From Alphaproteobacteria bacterium (GTDB lineage Bacteria; Pseudomonadota; Alphaproteobacteria; RF32; CAG-239): a DNA stretch of 7,188 nucleotides. Positions 1 through 5,950 of this stretch are shown here, piece after piece. The position numbers were made by a program, and so were the translations under genes. A model generated the notes under the pieces. That model ran no database searches and was not told the DNA's origin. It saw only the letters and a list, made by a program, of their open reading frames with translations. The stretch covers positions 1-7,188 of the forward strand of contig JAFTNB010000056.1 of the NCBI GenBank assembly GCA_017452115.1, in the 5' to 3' direction. Numbering within the stretch: the stretch's first letter is position 1; each line of letters begins with the position of its first letter.

Positions 1-199
1 CATGCTTGTCTTCATTATGATCGTGCAGAGTAATAAATTTTTTATTTAAACAAAGTCCCAATAAAGAAAAAAGTTTTTTAGTAATACGTGTATCTTCACA
101 AGCGATAACTTCTGCTTCTTTTAGTGTTTCCAATGCTCTTGTCGATATATCTCCAAGATTACCGATAGGAGTAGCAACAATATATAATCCTTTTTTCAT
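1..199 (-). CDS. rsmI: RsmI, 16S rRNA 2'-O-ribose C1402 methyltransferase, N-terminal part (cut by window edge)
   Basis: Reading the minus strand from the ATG at 199-197 gives 66 codons with no stop before the window edge. The peptide begins MKKGLYIVATPIGNLGDIS and continues with a CEDTR motif at residues 34-38. ATPIGNLxD (9-17) and CEDTR are hallmark motifs of the RsmI/YraL family within the tetrapyrrole (SAM-dependent) methylase superfamily. The family uses S-adenosylmethionine to methylate the ribose of C1402 in the decoding centre of 16S rRNA, in the cytoplasm. A GAG-containing purine stretch about six bases upstream of the ATG can serve as ribosome binding site. The gene is divergent from the lipoprotein gene at 284, a pairing familiar in proteobacteria (rsmI next to yraM/lpoA). 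The C-terminal three quarters lie outside the window, so intactness cannot be judged. Confidence 0.95.
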   Translation of the reverse strand, partial: MKKGLYIVATPIGNLGDISTRALETLKEAEVIACEDTRITKKLFSLLGLCLNKKFITLHDHNEDKH

Positions 200-283
200 T
201 TAATCTCACTCTTTACAATCTGTATTTTTTATTCTAAATCTATGTATTATATGATTAATGATGCTTTTTAAGGAAAATTGCAA
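200..283. promoter_or_regulatory. Divergent promoter region between rsmI and the lipoprotein gene
   Basis: This 84-base AT-rich spacer separates two divergent genes and must contain both start signals. For the plus strand, TTTACA (212-217) followed after 17 bases by TAAATC (235-240) is a possible sigma70-type pair. For the minus strand, TTAATC (258-253) and TAGAAT (236-231) are 16 bases apart; a perfect TATAAT also lies at 251-246 but has no good -35 partner. AGGA at 271-274 is the ribosome binding site of the plus-strand gene. All hexamers are eyeball matches in AT-rich DNA, so the region is more secure than any individual box. Confidence 0.4.
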
Positions 284-1690
284 GTGTTAAAAAAAATTAG
301 TTGTCTGTTTATATGTTTAATACTTGGAGCTTGTGCTTCATCTGAAAAACCGGTATTACAAGGTGGAATATCTGCCGATGGTATTGATTTTAATCAGGTT
401 TTTGTGGATAATAATTATGATGACGGATCTTTTAGGGTGGGTATGTTACTACCATTAACCGGAAAAGCAGCAAAGCTGGGAAAAGGTCTAAAAAAAGCAT
501 CTATGATGGCTCTAGATGACGTTAAGAATCAAAAGCTTATATTGCAATTTTATAACACCAAAAGTACTCCGGAAGGTGCTCGGACAGCCGTACAAAATGC
601 TCTATCGCAAAATGTGCGTTTGATTATTGGTCCTCTAAGCCAAGATGAAGTTCAAGCAATTTCCGATGAAACAGTATATAATAACATACCGGTAATTGCA
701 TTTTCTACAGCAAAAGATGTATTGCGTCCTAAAGTATATACATTAGGTTTATTAATCGACGAACAAGTTAACAGAATACTTTCTTATGCGGCGCAAAAAG
801 GTCGTAATCGTTTTGCTTTATTGATACCTGATAATAAAATGGGGATTGCTGTTGCCAAAGCAGCTATAGCATCAGCAAATAAAAACAATGTCGAAGTGGT
901 AAAAATTGCTTTTTACCCGCCGGAAACAACGAATTTTGCTAATATAGTAAAACAACTGACTGACTACTCTACTCGTAGTGCAACTCTTAATAAACTAAAA
1001 GCGAATCTTACCGCATTAGCAGAAAATGGTGATAAATCGGCAGAAAGACAGCTTAAACAGCTAAAAACAACAAATTCAATGGGTGACGTAGGTTTTGATG
1101 CGGTTATTATTCCTGAATATGGTTCAAAGCTAAAATCTATTATATCAATGTTTGGCTATTATGATGTATATGCGCCAGAAGTAAAATTTTTAGGAACTTC
1201 TATTTGGGAAAACAGCAGCTTAAATAAAGAAAGTATGATTATAAACAGTTGGTATCCTGCTTTATCTCGTTATCAAAGTGCATATTTCTCTAACAAATTT
1301 TCATATTTGTTTAATGAACGTCCGAATAGTTTATTTTCTTTTGCTTATGATGCCGTAGCTTTAGCTTCTGCACTTGCTAAACAAGATAATATGATAAATT
1401 TGAATGATACAATTACAAATCCGGATGGATATATCGGAATAAACGGAATATTTCGCTTGTTTGAAAACGGAAGTAATCAGCATAGTTTGGACATTATGGA
1501 AGTTCGTGCAAATGGAGATGTAGTAATTGATGAAGCTCCAAAAAGATTTTCTGATGAAGATACTGATTATTTTAACCGAGAATATTATAATAACTATATA
1601 AAATCTCACCCACAAATATTCGGAAAATCACAAACAGAGGCCGAAAATTTAATTTTTGGTACACCTGTTTATAAAGGATTTACAGAATAA
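284..1690 (+). CDS. Putative LpoA-like penicillin-binding protein activator lipoprotein (periplasmic-binding-protein fold)
   Basis: The protein begins with a lipoprotein signal peptide: two lysines, a hydrophobic stretch, then the lipobox LGAC with Cys17 as the predicted lipidation site. It is therefore expected to be exported and membrane-anchored, facing the periplasm. The mature part resembles type I periplasmic binding proteins (Leu/Ile/Val-binding fold): VGMLLPLTG at about 52-60, a following helix, IIGPLS at about 114-119, IPVIAFST, and FALLIPDNKMGIAVAKA. LpoA/YraM proteins of this fold stimulate peptidoglycan synthases, and rsmI is their usual neighbour; this supports the call but the partner here is inferred. 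I chose GTG at 284 (468 residues) because AGGA at 271-274 is 9 bases away. The alternative TTG at 278 leaves only 3 bases of spacing. An amino-acid ABC transporter binding protein is the main alternative, but no permease genes are nearby. Confidence 0.8.
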   Translation: MLKKISCLFICLILGACASSEKPVLQGGISADGIDFNQVFVDNNYDDGSFRVGMLLPLTGKAAKLGKGLKKASMMALDDVKNQKLILQFYNTKSTPEGARTAVQNALSQNVRLIIGPLSQDEVQAISDETVYNNIPVIAFSTAKDVLRPKVYTLGLLIDEQVNRILSYAAQKGRNRFALLIPDNKMGIAVAKAAIASANKNNVEVVKIAFYPPETTNFANIVKQLTDYSTRSATLNKLKANLTALAENGDKSAERQLKQLKTTNSMGDVGFDAVIIPEYGSKLKSIISMFGYYDVYAPEVKFLGTSIWENSSLNKESMIINSWYPALSRYQSAYFSNKFSYLFNERPNSLFSFAYDAVALASALAKQDNMINLNDTITNPDGYIGINGIFRLFENGSNQHSLDIMEVRANGDVVIDEAPKRFSDEDTDYFNREYYNNYIKSHPQIFGKSQTEAENLIFGTPVYKGFTE

Positions 1691-1701
1691 GTAAGATTTT
1701 A

Positions 1702-1729
1702 CTTGAAAAATCTTTGTTAATGTTAGATA
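1702..1729 (+). promoter_or_regulatory. Probable ffs promoter with extended -10 element
   Basis: TTGAAA at 1703-1708 is a good -35 box. TGTTAGATA at 1721-1729 reads as an extended -10 (TGn followed by TAGATA), with a spacer of 15 bases. Transcription would start about six bases further on, at 1735-1736, which is exactly where the SRP RNA closing stem begins. The agreement between the predicted start and the RNA 5' end is the main support. A perfect 8-base inverted repeat, AAGATTTT (1693-1700) and AAAATCTT (1707-1714), overlaps the -35 region. Confidence 0.5.
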
Positions 1730-1734
1730 TTGTT

Positions 1735-1825
1735 GGTGGAGAGTGACGGATCAAAAAGCCGCCAATCTGGTCAGGTTCGGAAGAAAGCAGCCATAACGGT
1801 CGTTTTGAGGTCGAAACTCTCCACC
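1735..1825 (+). ncRNA. ffs: Signal recognition particle RNA, small bacterial (4.5S) type
   Basis: The sequence contains the SRP domain IV signature: GGTCAG at 1769-1774, a GGAA tetraloop at 1779-1782, then AGCAGCC at 1786-1792. These form the Ffh-binding hairpin with its asymmetric internal loop. Further pairings support one long hairpin: GGTGGAGAG (1735-1743) with CTCTCCACC (1817-1825), TCAAAA (1751-1756) with TTTTGA (1803-1808), GCCG (1758-1761) with CGGT (1797-1800), and TGG (1768-1770) with CCA (1791-1793). Compared with the E. coli apical stem, U1777-A1784 replaces a C-G pair, a compensatory change. At about 91 nt it is a compact, Alu-less bacterial form. With Ffh and FtsY it targets membrane proteins co-translationally. 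Exact ends are set from the closing stem and may differ by a few bases. Location just before dnaX is common in alphaproteobacteria. Confidence 0.95.
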
Positions 1826-1840
1826 GTTTCTTTGTTTTTG
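1817..1840 (+). terminator. Possible partial terminator or processing region at the ffs 3' end
   Basis: The 3' arm of the SRP RNA closing stem (1817-1825, nine perfect pairs with 1735-1743) is followed directly by the T-rich run GTTTCTTTGTTTTT (1826-1839). This resembles an intrinsic terminator. However, the T run is interrupted and the stem closes a long structured RNA, so termination may be incomplete, leaving read-through into dnaX. No other promoter for dnaX is visible in the 24 bases before its ATG. Confidence 0.35.
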
Positions 1841-1849
1841 GTTGTGATT

Positions 1850-3586
1850 ATGACAGAAGAAAATAATAATCAATATGTGGTTTTAGCCAGAAAATATCGT
1901 CCGCAAAATTTTGATGATTTATTGGGGCAAGAAGCATTAGTGCAAACATTAACCAATGCAATAAAAAACAATCGATTACACCATGCATATATTTTAACCG
2001 GTATCCGAGGCGTTGGTAAAACAACCACCGCTCGTATTATAGCTAAAGCTCTTAATTGTATCGGTAAAGACGGACAAAGCGGTCCGACTATTCGTCCTTG
2101 TGGTGTGTGTGAAAATTGTCAGGCAATTGCAGCCGGACGTCATATTGATATTATGGAACTTGATGCGGCATCTCGTACCGGTGTGGATGATATTAGAGAG
2201 ATTTTAGACGGCGTACGATATAAGCCTACAAATGCTCGATATAAAATATATATTATTGATGAAATTCATATGCTTTCTAAAAATGCATTTAATGCATTGC
2301 TTAAGACATTAGAAGAGCCTCCATCACATGTAAAATTTATTTTTGCCACAACAGAAATCAGAAAAGTTCCAATTACAGTTTTATCACGTTGTCAGCGTTT
2401 TGATTTGCAACGTTTATCTATTGAAAACTTAACAGCCTTATTTACTCGTATTCTGGAAAAAGAACAGATTTCAGCAGAAGCAGAAGCGTTGCAGATTATT
2501 GCCAAAGCAGCAGATGGTTCTGCCCGTGACGGATTATCAATGTTAGATCAGGCAATATCTTTAGGGGCCGGAAAAGTAGAAACAGATATTGTAAAAAATA
2601 TGATAGGTTTGGCTGACAGAAACCAGACTTTTGAATTATTTGAGTATCTGGTCAGCGGACAAACAGATAAATTGTTGGCTAATGCTCAAGAACAATATAA
2701 AAATGGCGCAAATCCGTTAACAATATTACAAGATTTGGTAAATATTACTCATATGATTGCCAAAGCTAAAATTATTCCTAATTCAATAACAGAAAGTTCT
2801 CTTTCTGAAAATGAAAAGGAATTTTGCAAAAGATTGGCTCCGCAAATTTCTATTGCGATATTGTCAAAAGTTTGGCAAATGTTGATTAAAGGTATTAGTG
2901 AGCTTGCTATTGCTCCGGTACAGATTGATGCAATGGAAATGGTATTAATCAGAATCGCATATTCGGCTAATTTACCCACTCCGCAAGAACTTTTAAACGA
3001 CATAAAAAAAAACTCTAATTTAGCTTATGCAACAGCAATTACAAATTCTCCTATTCAGGGCTTTGAAAAAAAAAATAGTTTCTTAAAACAACCAGATGTA
3101 TGCGAACCTATTGTTAAATTAAGTGGAAGTAGTGTTTTTAATACGCCGGAAGAATTAATTTCTTACATGGAGAATAATAAAAAAATTCTTGCTGCTTGTT
3201 CTTTAAAAAAAGATGTTTCCATTAAAGAATTTCGTGATGGTTACATTAATATGATAATTGATAATAAAATTGATTCAGCATTCTTAGTAAATTTACGGAA
3301 AATACTCTTTGAGGCAACCGGAAAAGAATGGAAAATTGATTCAGCTCACGGCGAATTAGGGCAAACAATTGCGCAAAAAGAAAAAGCAGCAGAAGATGAA
3401 TACCGCAAAAACATTATGGAATATCCGCTAGTCAAAGCCATAATGGCGGAATTTAAAGGAGCTAAAATAGAATCACTAACCAGAAAATTAATTAAAGAAG
3501 CTGAAGATGTTGACGATGATGATATAGGAAATGCTTTAGATATAGGTATGAGTGATAACTACGAAAATGATTTTGATAATGATTAA
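1850..3586 (+). CDS. dnaX: DNA polymerase III subunits tau/gamma (clamp-loader ATPase)
   Basis: DnaX is the motor of the clamp loader, which opens the beta sliding clamp and loads it on primed DNA. The N-terminal AAA+ module is complete: RKYRPQNFDDLLGQ (14-27), Walker A GIRGVGKTT (51-59), four zinc-binding cysteines (70, 84, 87, 90), Walker B IIDEIH (135-140), and the SRC motif with its arginine finger (179-181). The lid and collar domains follow to about residue 380, then a linker and a tau-specific C-terminal region ending in a strongly acidic tail. The length, 578 residues, is somewhat below E. coli tau (643). I start at ATG 1850: the same frame stays open back to TTG 1730, but that stretch is the SRP RNA gene. 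GTG 1844 is an in-frame alternative, and no clear Shine-Dalgarno precedes either. Runs of nine and ten A within the linker may allow a gamma form. ybaB follows after 18 bases. Confidence 0.96.
   Translation: MTEENNNQYVVLARKYRPQNFDDLLGQEALVQTLTNAIKNNRLHHAYILTGIRGVGKTTTARIIAKALNCIGKDGQSGPTIRPCGVCENCQAIAAGRHIDIMELDAASRTGVDDIREILDGVRYKPTNARYKIYIIDEIHMLSKNAFNALLKTLEEPPSHVKFIFATTEIRKVPITVLSRCQRFDLQRLSIENLTALFTRILEKEQISAEAEALQIIAKAADGSARDGLSMLDQAISLGAGKVETDIVKNMIGLADRNQTFELFEYLVSGQTDKLLANAQEQYKNGANPLTILQDLVNITHMIAKAKIIPNSITESSLSENEKEFCKRLAPQISIAILSKVWQMLIKGISELAIAPVQIDAMEMVLIRIAYSANLPTPQELLNDIKKNSNLAYATAITNSPIQGFEKKNSFLKQPDVCEPIVKLSGSSVFNTPEELISYMENNKKILAACSLKKDVSIKEFRDGYINMIIDNKIDSAFLVNLRKILFEATGKEWKIDSAHGELGQTIAQKEKAAEDEYRKNIMEYPLVKAIMAEFKGAKIESLTRKLIKEAEDVDDDDIGNALDIGMSDNYENDFDND
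3004..3013 (+). other. Candidate slippage site 1 in dnaX (A9 run)
   Basis: Nine consecutive A residues (3004-3012) followed by C fall in codons 385-388 of dnaX (ATA AAA AAA AAC), just after the collar domain. In the -1 frame the next codons are AAA CTC TAA, with the stop at 3016-3018. In the +1 frame a TAG occurs at 3021-3023. Slippage in either direction would therefore release a protein of about 389 residues containing all clamp-loader domains. Thermus dnaX uses an A9 run for transcriptional slippage, and E. coli uses a -1 ribosomal frameshift at A AAA AAG. Use of the site here is inferred. Confidence 0.45.
3066..3075 (+). other. Candidate slippage site 2 in dnaX (A10 run)
   Basis: Ten consecutive A residues, the longest homopolymer I see in the window, cover codons 406-409 of dnaX (GAA AAA AAA AAT). 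The -1 frame gives AAA then TAG at 3076-3078, and the +1 frame meets TAA at 3084-3086. A purine-rich AGGG at 3057-3060 lies six bases upstream of the A AAA AAA heptamer and could act like the internal Shine-Dalgarno that stimulates E. coli dnaX frameshifting. I see no clear stimulatory hairpin downstream. Confidence 0.45.
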
Positions 3587-3604
3587 TTTAGGAGAAGATA
3601 AACA

Positions 3605-3925
3605 ATGATGAATATTCAAGGAATTATGAAACAAGCTCAAGTAATGCAAAAAAGAATGGAAGAAATGCAAGAAAAATTAGCTCAAGAAGAAGTAAACGGC
3701 AGCAGCGGCGGCGGAATGGTTTCTATTGTGATGAATGGAAAGTTTGAAGTAAAAAAACTTAACATTGATACTTCTTTGATTAATGCTGATGAAAAAGACA
3801 TTCTGGAAGATTTAATTATTGCTGCCTTTAATGATGCCAAAAATAAAGTAGATGAAAAAATGCAAAACGGGGTTAAAGATGTTACCGGCGGAATGAATCT
3901 TGGCGGTTTAAAGCTACCTTTTTAG
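3605..3925 (+). CDS. ybaB: YbaB/EbfC family nucleoid-associated DNA-binding protein
   Basis: This 106-residue protein matches the usual YbaB/EbfC length and layout. It has an N-terminal Met/Gln/Lys/Glu-rich helix (IMKQAQVMQKRMEEMQEKLAQ, about 7-27), then the glycine-rich turn and beta strands with GGGMVSIVMNGKFEVKKLNID, and a C-terminal helix ending in GGMNLGGLKLPF. Family members are homodimers with a tweezer-like shape that bind DNA and affect nucleoid structure. They are almost always encoded between dnaX and recR, as here. AGGAG at 3590-3594 lies ten bases before the first ATG (3605), favouring it over the ATG at 3608. The short gaps on each side (18 bases to dnaX, 9 to recR) indicate co-transcription. 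Confidence 0.95.
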   Translation: MMNIQGIMKQAQVMQKRMEEMQEKLAQEEVNGSSGGGMVSIVMNGKFEVKKLNIDTSLINADEKDILEDLIIAAFNDAKNKVDEKMQNGVKDVTGGMNLGGLKLPF

Positions 3926-3934
3926 GATAAAACC

Positions 3935-4528
3935 ATGGCCGGACAAGATATTGAAAAATTAATTAAGCTGGTTTCAAAGCTGCCATCATTAGGCAGCCGT
4001 TCAGCAAGAAGAATTGTCTTACATTTACTGAAGAAAAAAGAAAATTTATTTTTTCCTTTAATAGATGCAATGAATCAGGTGGCAGAGAATATCAAAACTT
4101 GTGAAGTCTGCGGTAATTTTGACACATCCTCTCCCTGCTCTATCTGTAGTTCGGAAATTCGCAATAATGCAACGTTATGTGTAGTTCAAGATGTGGCTGA
4201 TTTATGGGCAATGGAACGAGTTTCTTTATTCAAAGGTAAATATCATGTTTTAGGAGGCATTTTATCGGCTTTAGATGGTATTACTCCGGATGACCTTAAT
4301 ATTGATAATTTGATTGAAAGAATCGCTTCTGAAAATATAAATGAGGTGATTTTAGCATTGCCAGCAACCGTAGACGGGCAAATCACAGCTCATTATCTGT
4401 TATCTCGCTTGAAAGATTTTGATATTAAAGTTTCAACTCTGGCTCAAGGCATTCCAATGGGAGCTGAACTGGACTATATGGATGAAGGAACGTTACAATT
4501 AGCTCTCAATTCAAGAAAAGCTTTATAA
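3935..4528 (+). CDS. recR: Recombination mediator protein RecR
   Basis: RecR works with RecO (and RecF) to load RecA on SSB-coated single-stranded DNA at gaps. The 197-residue protein has the standard order: helix-hairpin-helix LPSLGSRSARRIVLHLL (16-32), a four-cysteine zinc site (56, 59, 68, 71), a Toprim domain beginning LCVVQDVADLWAMER (81-95), and the RecR signature HVLGGILSALDGITPDDLNI (104-123). The C-terminal segment contains LAQGIPMGAELDYMDEGTL. AGGA at 3924-3927, overlapping the ybaB stop, is seven bases before the ATG. One oddity is Gln85, where the Toprim fold of RecR usually has Glu (CVVE). The gene ends convergently with the minus-strand orphan operon, the two coding regions overlapping by six bases, and I see no strong terminator between them. 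Confidence 0.96.
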   Translation: MAGQDIEKLIKLVSKLPSLGSRSARRIVLHLLKKKENLFFPLIDAMNQVAENIKTCEVCGNFDTSSPCSICSSEIRNNATLCVVQDVADLWAMERVSLFKGKYHVLGGILSALDGITPDDLNIDNLIERIASENINEVILALPATVDGQITAHYLLSRLKDFDIKVSTLAQGIPMGAELDYMDEGTLQLALNSRKAL

Positions 4529-4735
4529 ATCTGATTTTATATCAGTATCAAATATCGGCATACCAAATTCGTCGTATTGAGTATTTTCGTTGATATATTC
4601 AGATGTATCAATATTTTTTGCTTTGTTTATTTGTTGCTCTAACAAGCTATTTGTTGGGGGTATTTCAGCAAATTGATTTTGAGCAGTACTTTTATTGCCA
4701 ACACCCCGTAGCTGGTTGATTTTATCGACTAACAT
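4523..4735 (-). CDS. Small hypothetical protein, second gene of orphan operon
   Basis: This is an unrecognised 70-residue protein, hydrophilic, without a signal peptide or membrane segment. It begins MLVDKINQLRGVGNKS and ends with an acidic stretch around YDEFGMPIFDTDIKSDL. I chose ATG 4735 because GAGGA lies seven bases upstream on the minus strand. The frame is open back to a GTG at 4756, but that start has poor spacing signals and would overlap the preceding gene by 17 bases. With ATG 4735 the gene starts four bases after the stop of the 393-residue gene, so translational coupling is likely. Its 3' end overlaps the recR 3' end by six bases in the opposite direction. The good ribosome binding site and tight coupling argue that it is real; function is unknown. 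Confidence 0.6.
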   Translation of the reverse strand: MLVDKINQLRGVGNKSTAQNQFAEIPPTNSLLEQQINKAKNIDTSEYINENTQYDEFGMPIFDTDIKSDL

Positions 4736-4739
4736 TGAT

Positions 4740-5921
4740 TTATCCTCTTCCTGCACTTCTAAATTTACTAACTAAATTATCATGTACTAAAGTTCGAGAT
4801 TTACCTGTTGTTGGATGAGAAATATTATTAGTATTCAGAAAAAGTTTATTAGAATTCTTATTTTGCAATGTTATTAAACCACCACCATAATTTTCTACAT
4901 GTAATTTTTCTGTTTTGGTATCAATTCCGGCTGATTGTTCTTGTTTTTTTATCTTTTCTGCTTCTTCTTTACTTAATGCAACAATATTCCCATCTGATTG
5001 TTGAGTTAAGTATTTAACATTCTTATATTCACCATTTTCTTTTTTATAAGGATCATATAAAATAATTAAAGAACCTTGCTTTACACCTGCAACTAATTTA
5101 TCTTCTTTTTGACTATTTCTATACATCAAATGCAAAGAGTGAAACGTTTCGCTATCAACTTGCTGCCCATCAACAGAATACGTTATTTCATTAGTTGATT
5201 TGTCTTTATGAGCCATAAGACCATTACCATAGTATCTTTGATTCTCATCATTTTGATATTGTTTAATTTTATCAATATCTTGAACTCTATCAGCAATCAT
5301 TGTTTTAAATTCTGATTCATTAAGTGTTGATTTTCCTTTCGTTTCTTCTGAAACTTTTACTGTTAAATCAATATTATTTTCATTATAAGTATTTTTAACT
5401 GAGTTATTTTCAACTTTTTCAGCAAATTGCATAGCTATTTTTGCTTGTTGAAATCCTCCATTAGCAGAGTAAAAATCATAACGAAAATCATCAGCAATAA
5501 TATTACTTTTAGTATTCAGTTTATCATTTTTTAATGTTTCATACTCATCCAAACCTTTAGTTTGAGCAATATAACAAGCCATACCAACTAGAGAACAATC
5601 ATGTTCTCTATACATTCCACCATTTGGTGTAGTTGCTTCAAAATAGTTACCAGATTTTTGATATACACCATCTTTAACGCATTGCAGAAGAATTTTCTTT
5701 TCAGCATCATGATAATTATCAAATAAATCAGGTCCATTTTCAGTCATTACTTTCAAGACAGATTGCGAAACCTTAGTTAAATGTTCTTTATAATTATCAG
5801 CTATTTCTAAACTTTCTTTTGAAATATTTTCTATACCGCCTTTTGTTTTTCCTAACTCTTCTATTTCATTGTTATAACGTTTCTCTATAAATTTAGAAGC
5901 GGAATCTGAATAATCTACCAT
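4740..5921 (-). CDS. Hypothetical protein of unknown function, first gene of orphan operon
   Basis: I do not recognise a family for this 393-residue protein. It is hydrophilic, rich in Lys, Asn, Glu and Gln, with no signal peptide and no transmembrane helix, so it should be soluble. Visible features: a charged, probably helical N-terminus (about 1-60); a segment with cysteines 81, 109 and 116 around GGMYREHDCSLVGMACYIAQ (101-120); a polar middle region; a beta-like segment near QGSLIILYDPY (282-292); a Lys/Glu helix (318-330); and a basic C-terminal tail with four Lys/Arg in the last 20 residues. A clear Shine-Dalgarno (GGGAG) lies seven bases before ATG 5921, preceded by a TATAAT box. Base composition is lower in G+C than cvpA (sampled lines about 23-32% against 37-40%), suggesting a different history. 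Being long, intact and well signalled, it is likely a real gene. Confidence 0.8.
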   Translation of the reverse strand: MVDYSDSASKFIEKRYNNEIEELGKTKGGIENISKESLEIADNYKEHLTKVSQSVLKVMTENGPDLFDNYHDAEKKILLQCVKDGVYQKSGNYFEATTPNGGMYREHDCSLVGMACYIAQTKGLDEYETLKNDKLNTKSNIIADDFRYDFYSANGGFQQAKIAMQFAEKVENNSVKNTYNENNIDLTVKVSEETKGKSTLNESEFKTMIADRVQDIDKIKQYQNDENQRYYGNGLMAHKDKSTNEITYSVDGQQVDSETFHSLHLMYRNSQKEDKLVAGVKQGSLIILYDPYKKENGEYKNVKYLTQQSDGNIVALSKEEAEKIKKQEQSAGIDTKTEKLHVENYGGGLITLQNKNSNKLFLNTNNISHPTTGKSRTLVHDNLVSKFRSAGRG

Positions 5922-5950
5922 GTTACTTCTCCCTCTTAATTATCTTTAGT

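Noticed and set aside
1361..1615. Minus-strand open frame of 84 codons inside the lipoprotein gene
   Set aside because: It lies wholly antisense to a well-supported gene; its Ile/Cys/Phe-rich translation is typical of an antisense AT-rich frame.
2749..3003. Minus-strand open frame of 84 codons inside dnaX
   Set aside because: Antisense shadow of the dnaX collar domain, with no recognisable motif and no convincing ribosome binding site.
4531..4545. Small hairpin CTGAT-TTTAT-ATCAG just after recR as a terminator
   Set aside because: The stem has five pairs and no following T run, and it lies inside the end of the opposing gene; too weak to call a terminator.
4663..5429. A 13-base identical segment, TTTCAGCAAATTG, at 4663-4675 and 5417-5429 within the orphan operon
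   Set aside because: Both copies encode QFAE in otherwise unrelated protein contexts, and there are no further flanking matches; chance similarity in AT-rich DNA is more likely than a repeat or recombination site.
4523..5921. Orphan operon as a mobile element
   Set aside because: No transposase or integrase motifs, terminal inverted repeats or target duplications are visible at either end; only base composition hints at transfer.
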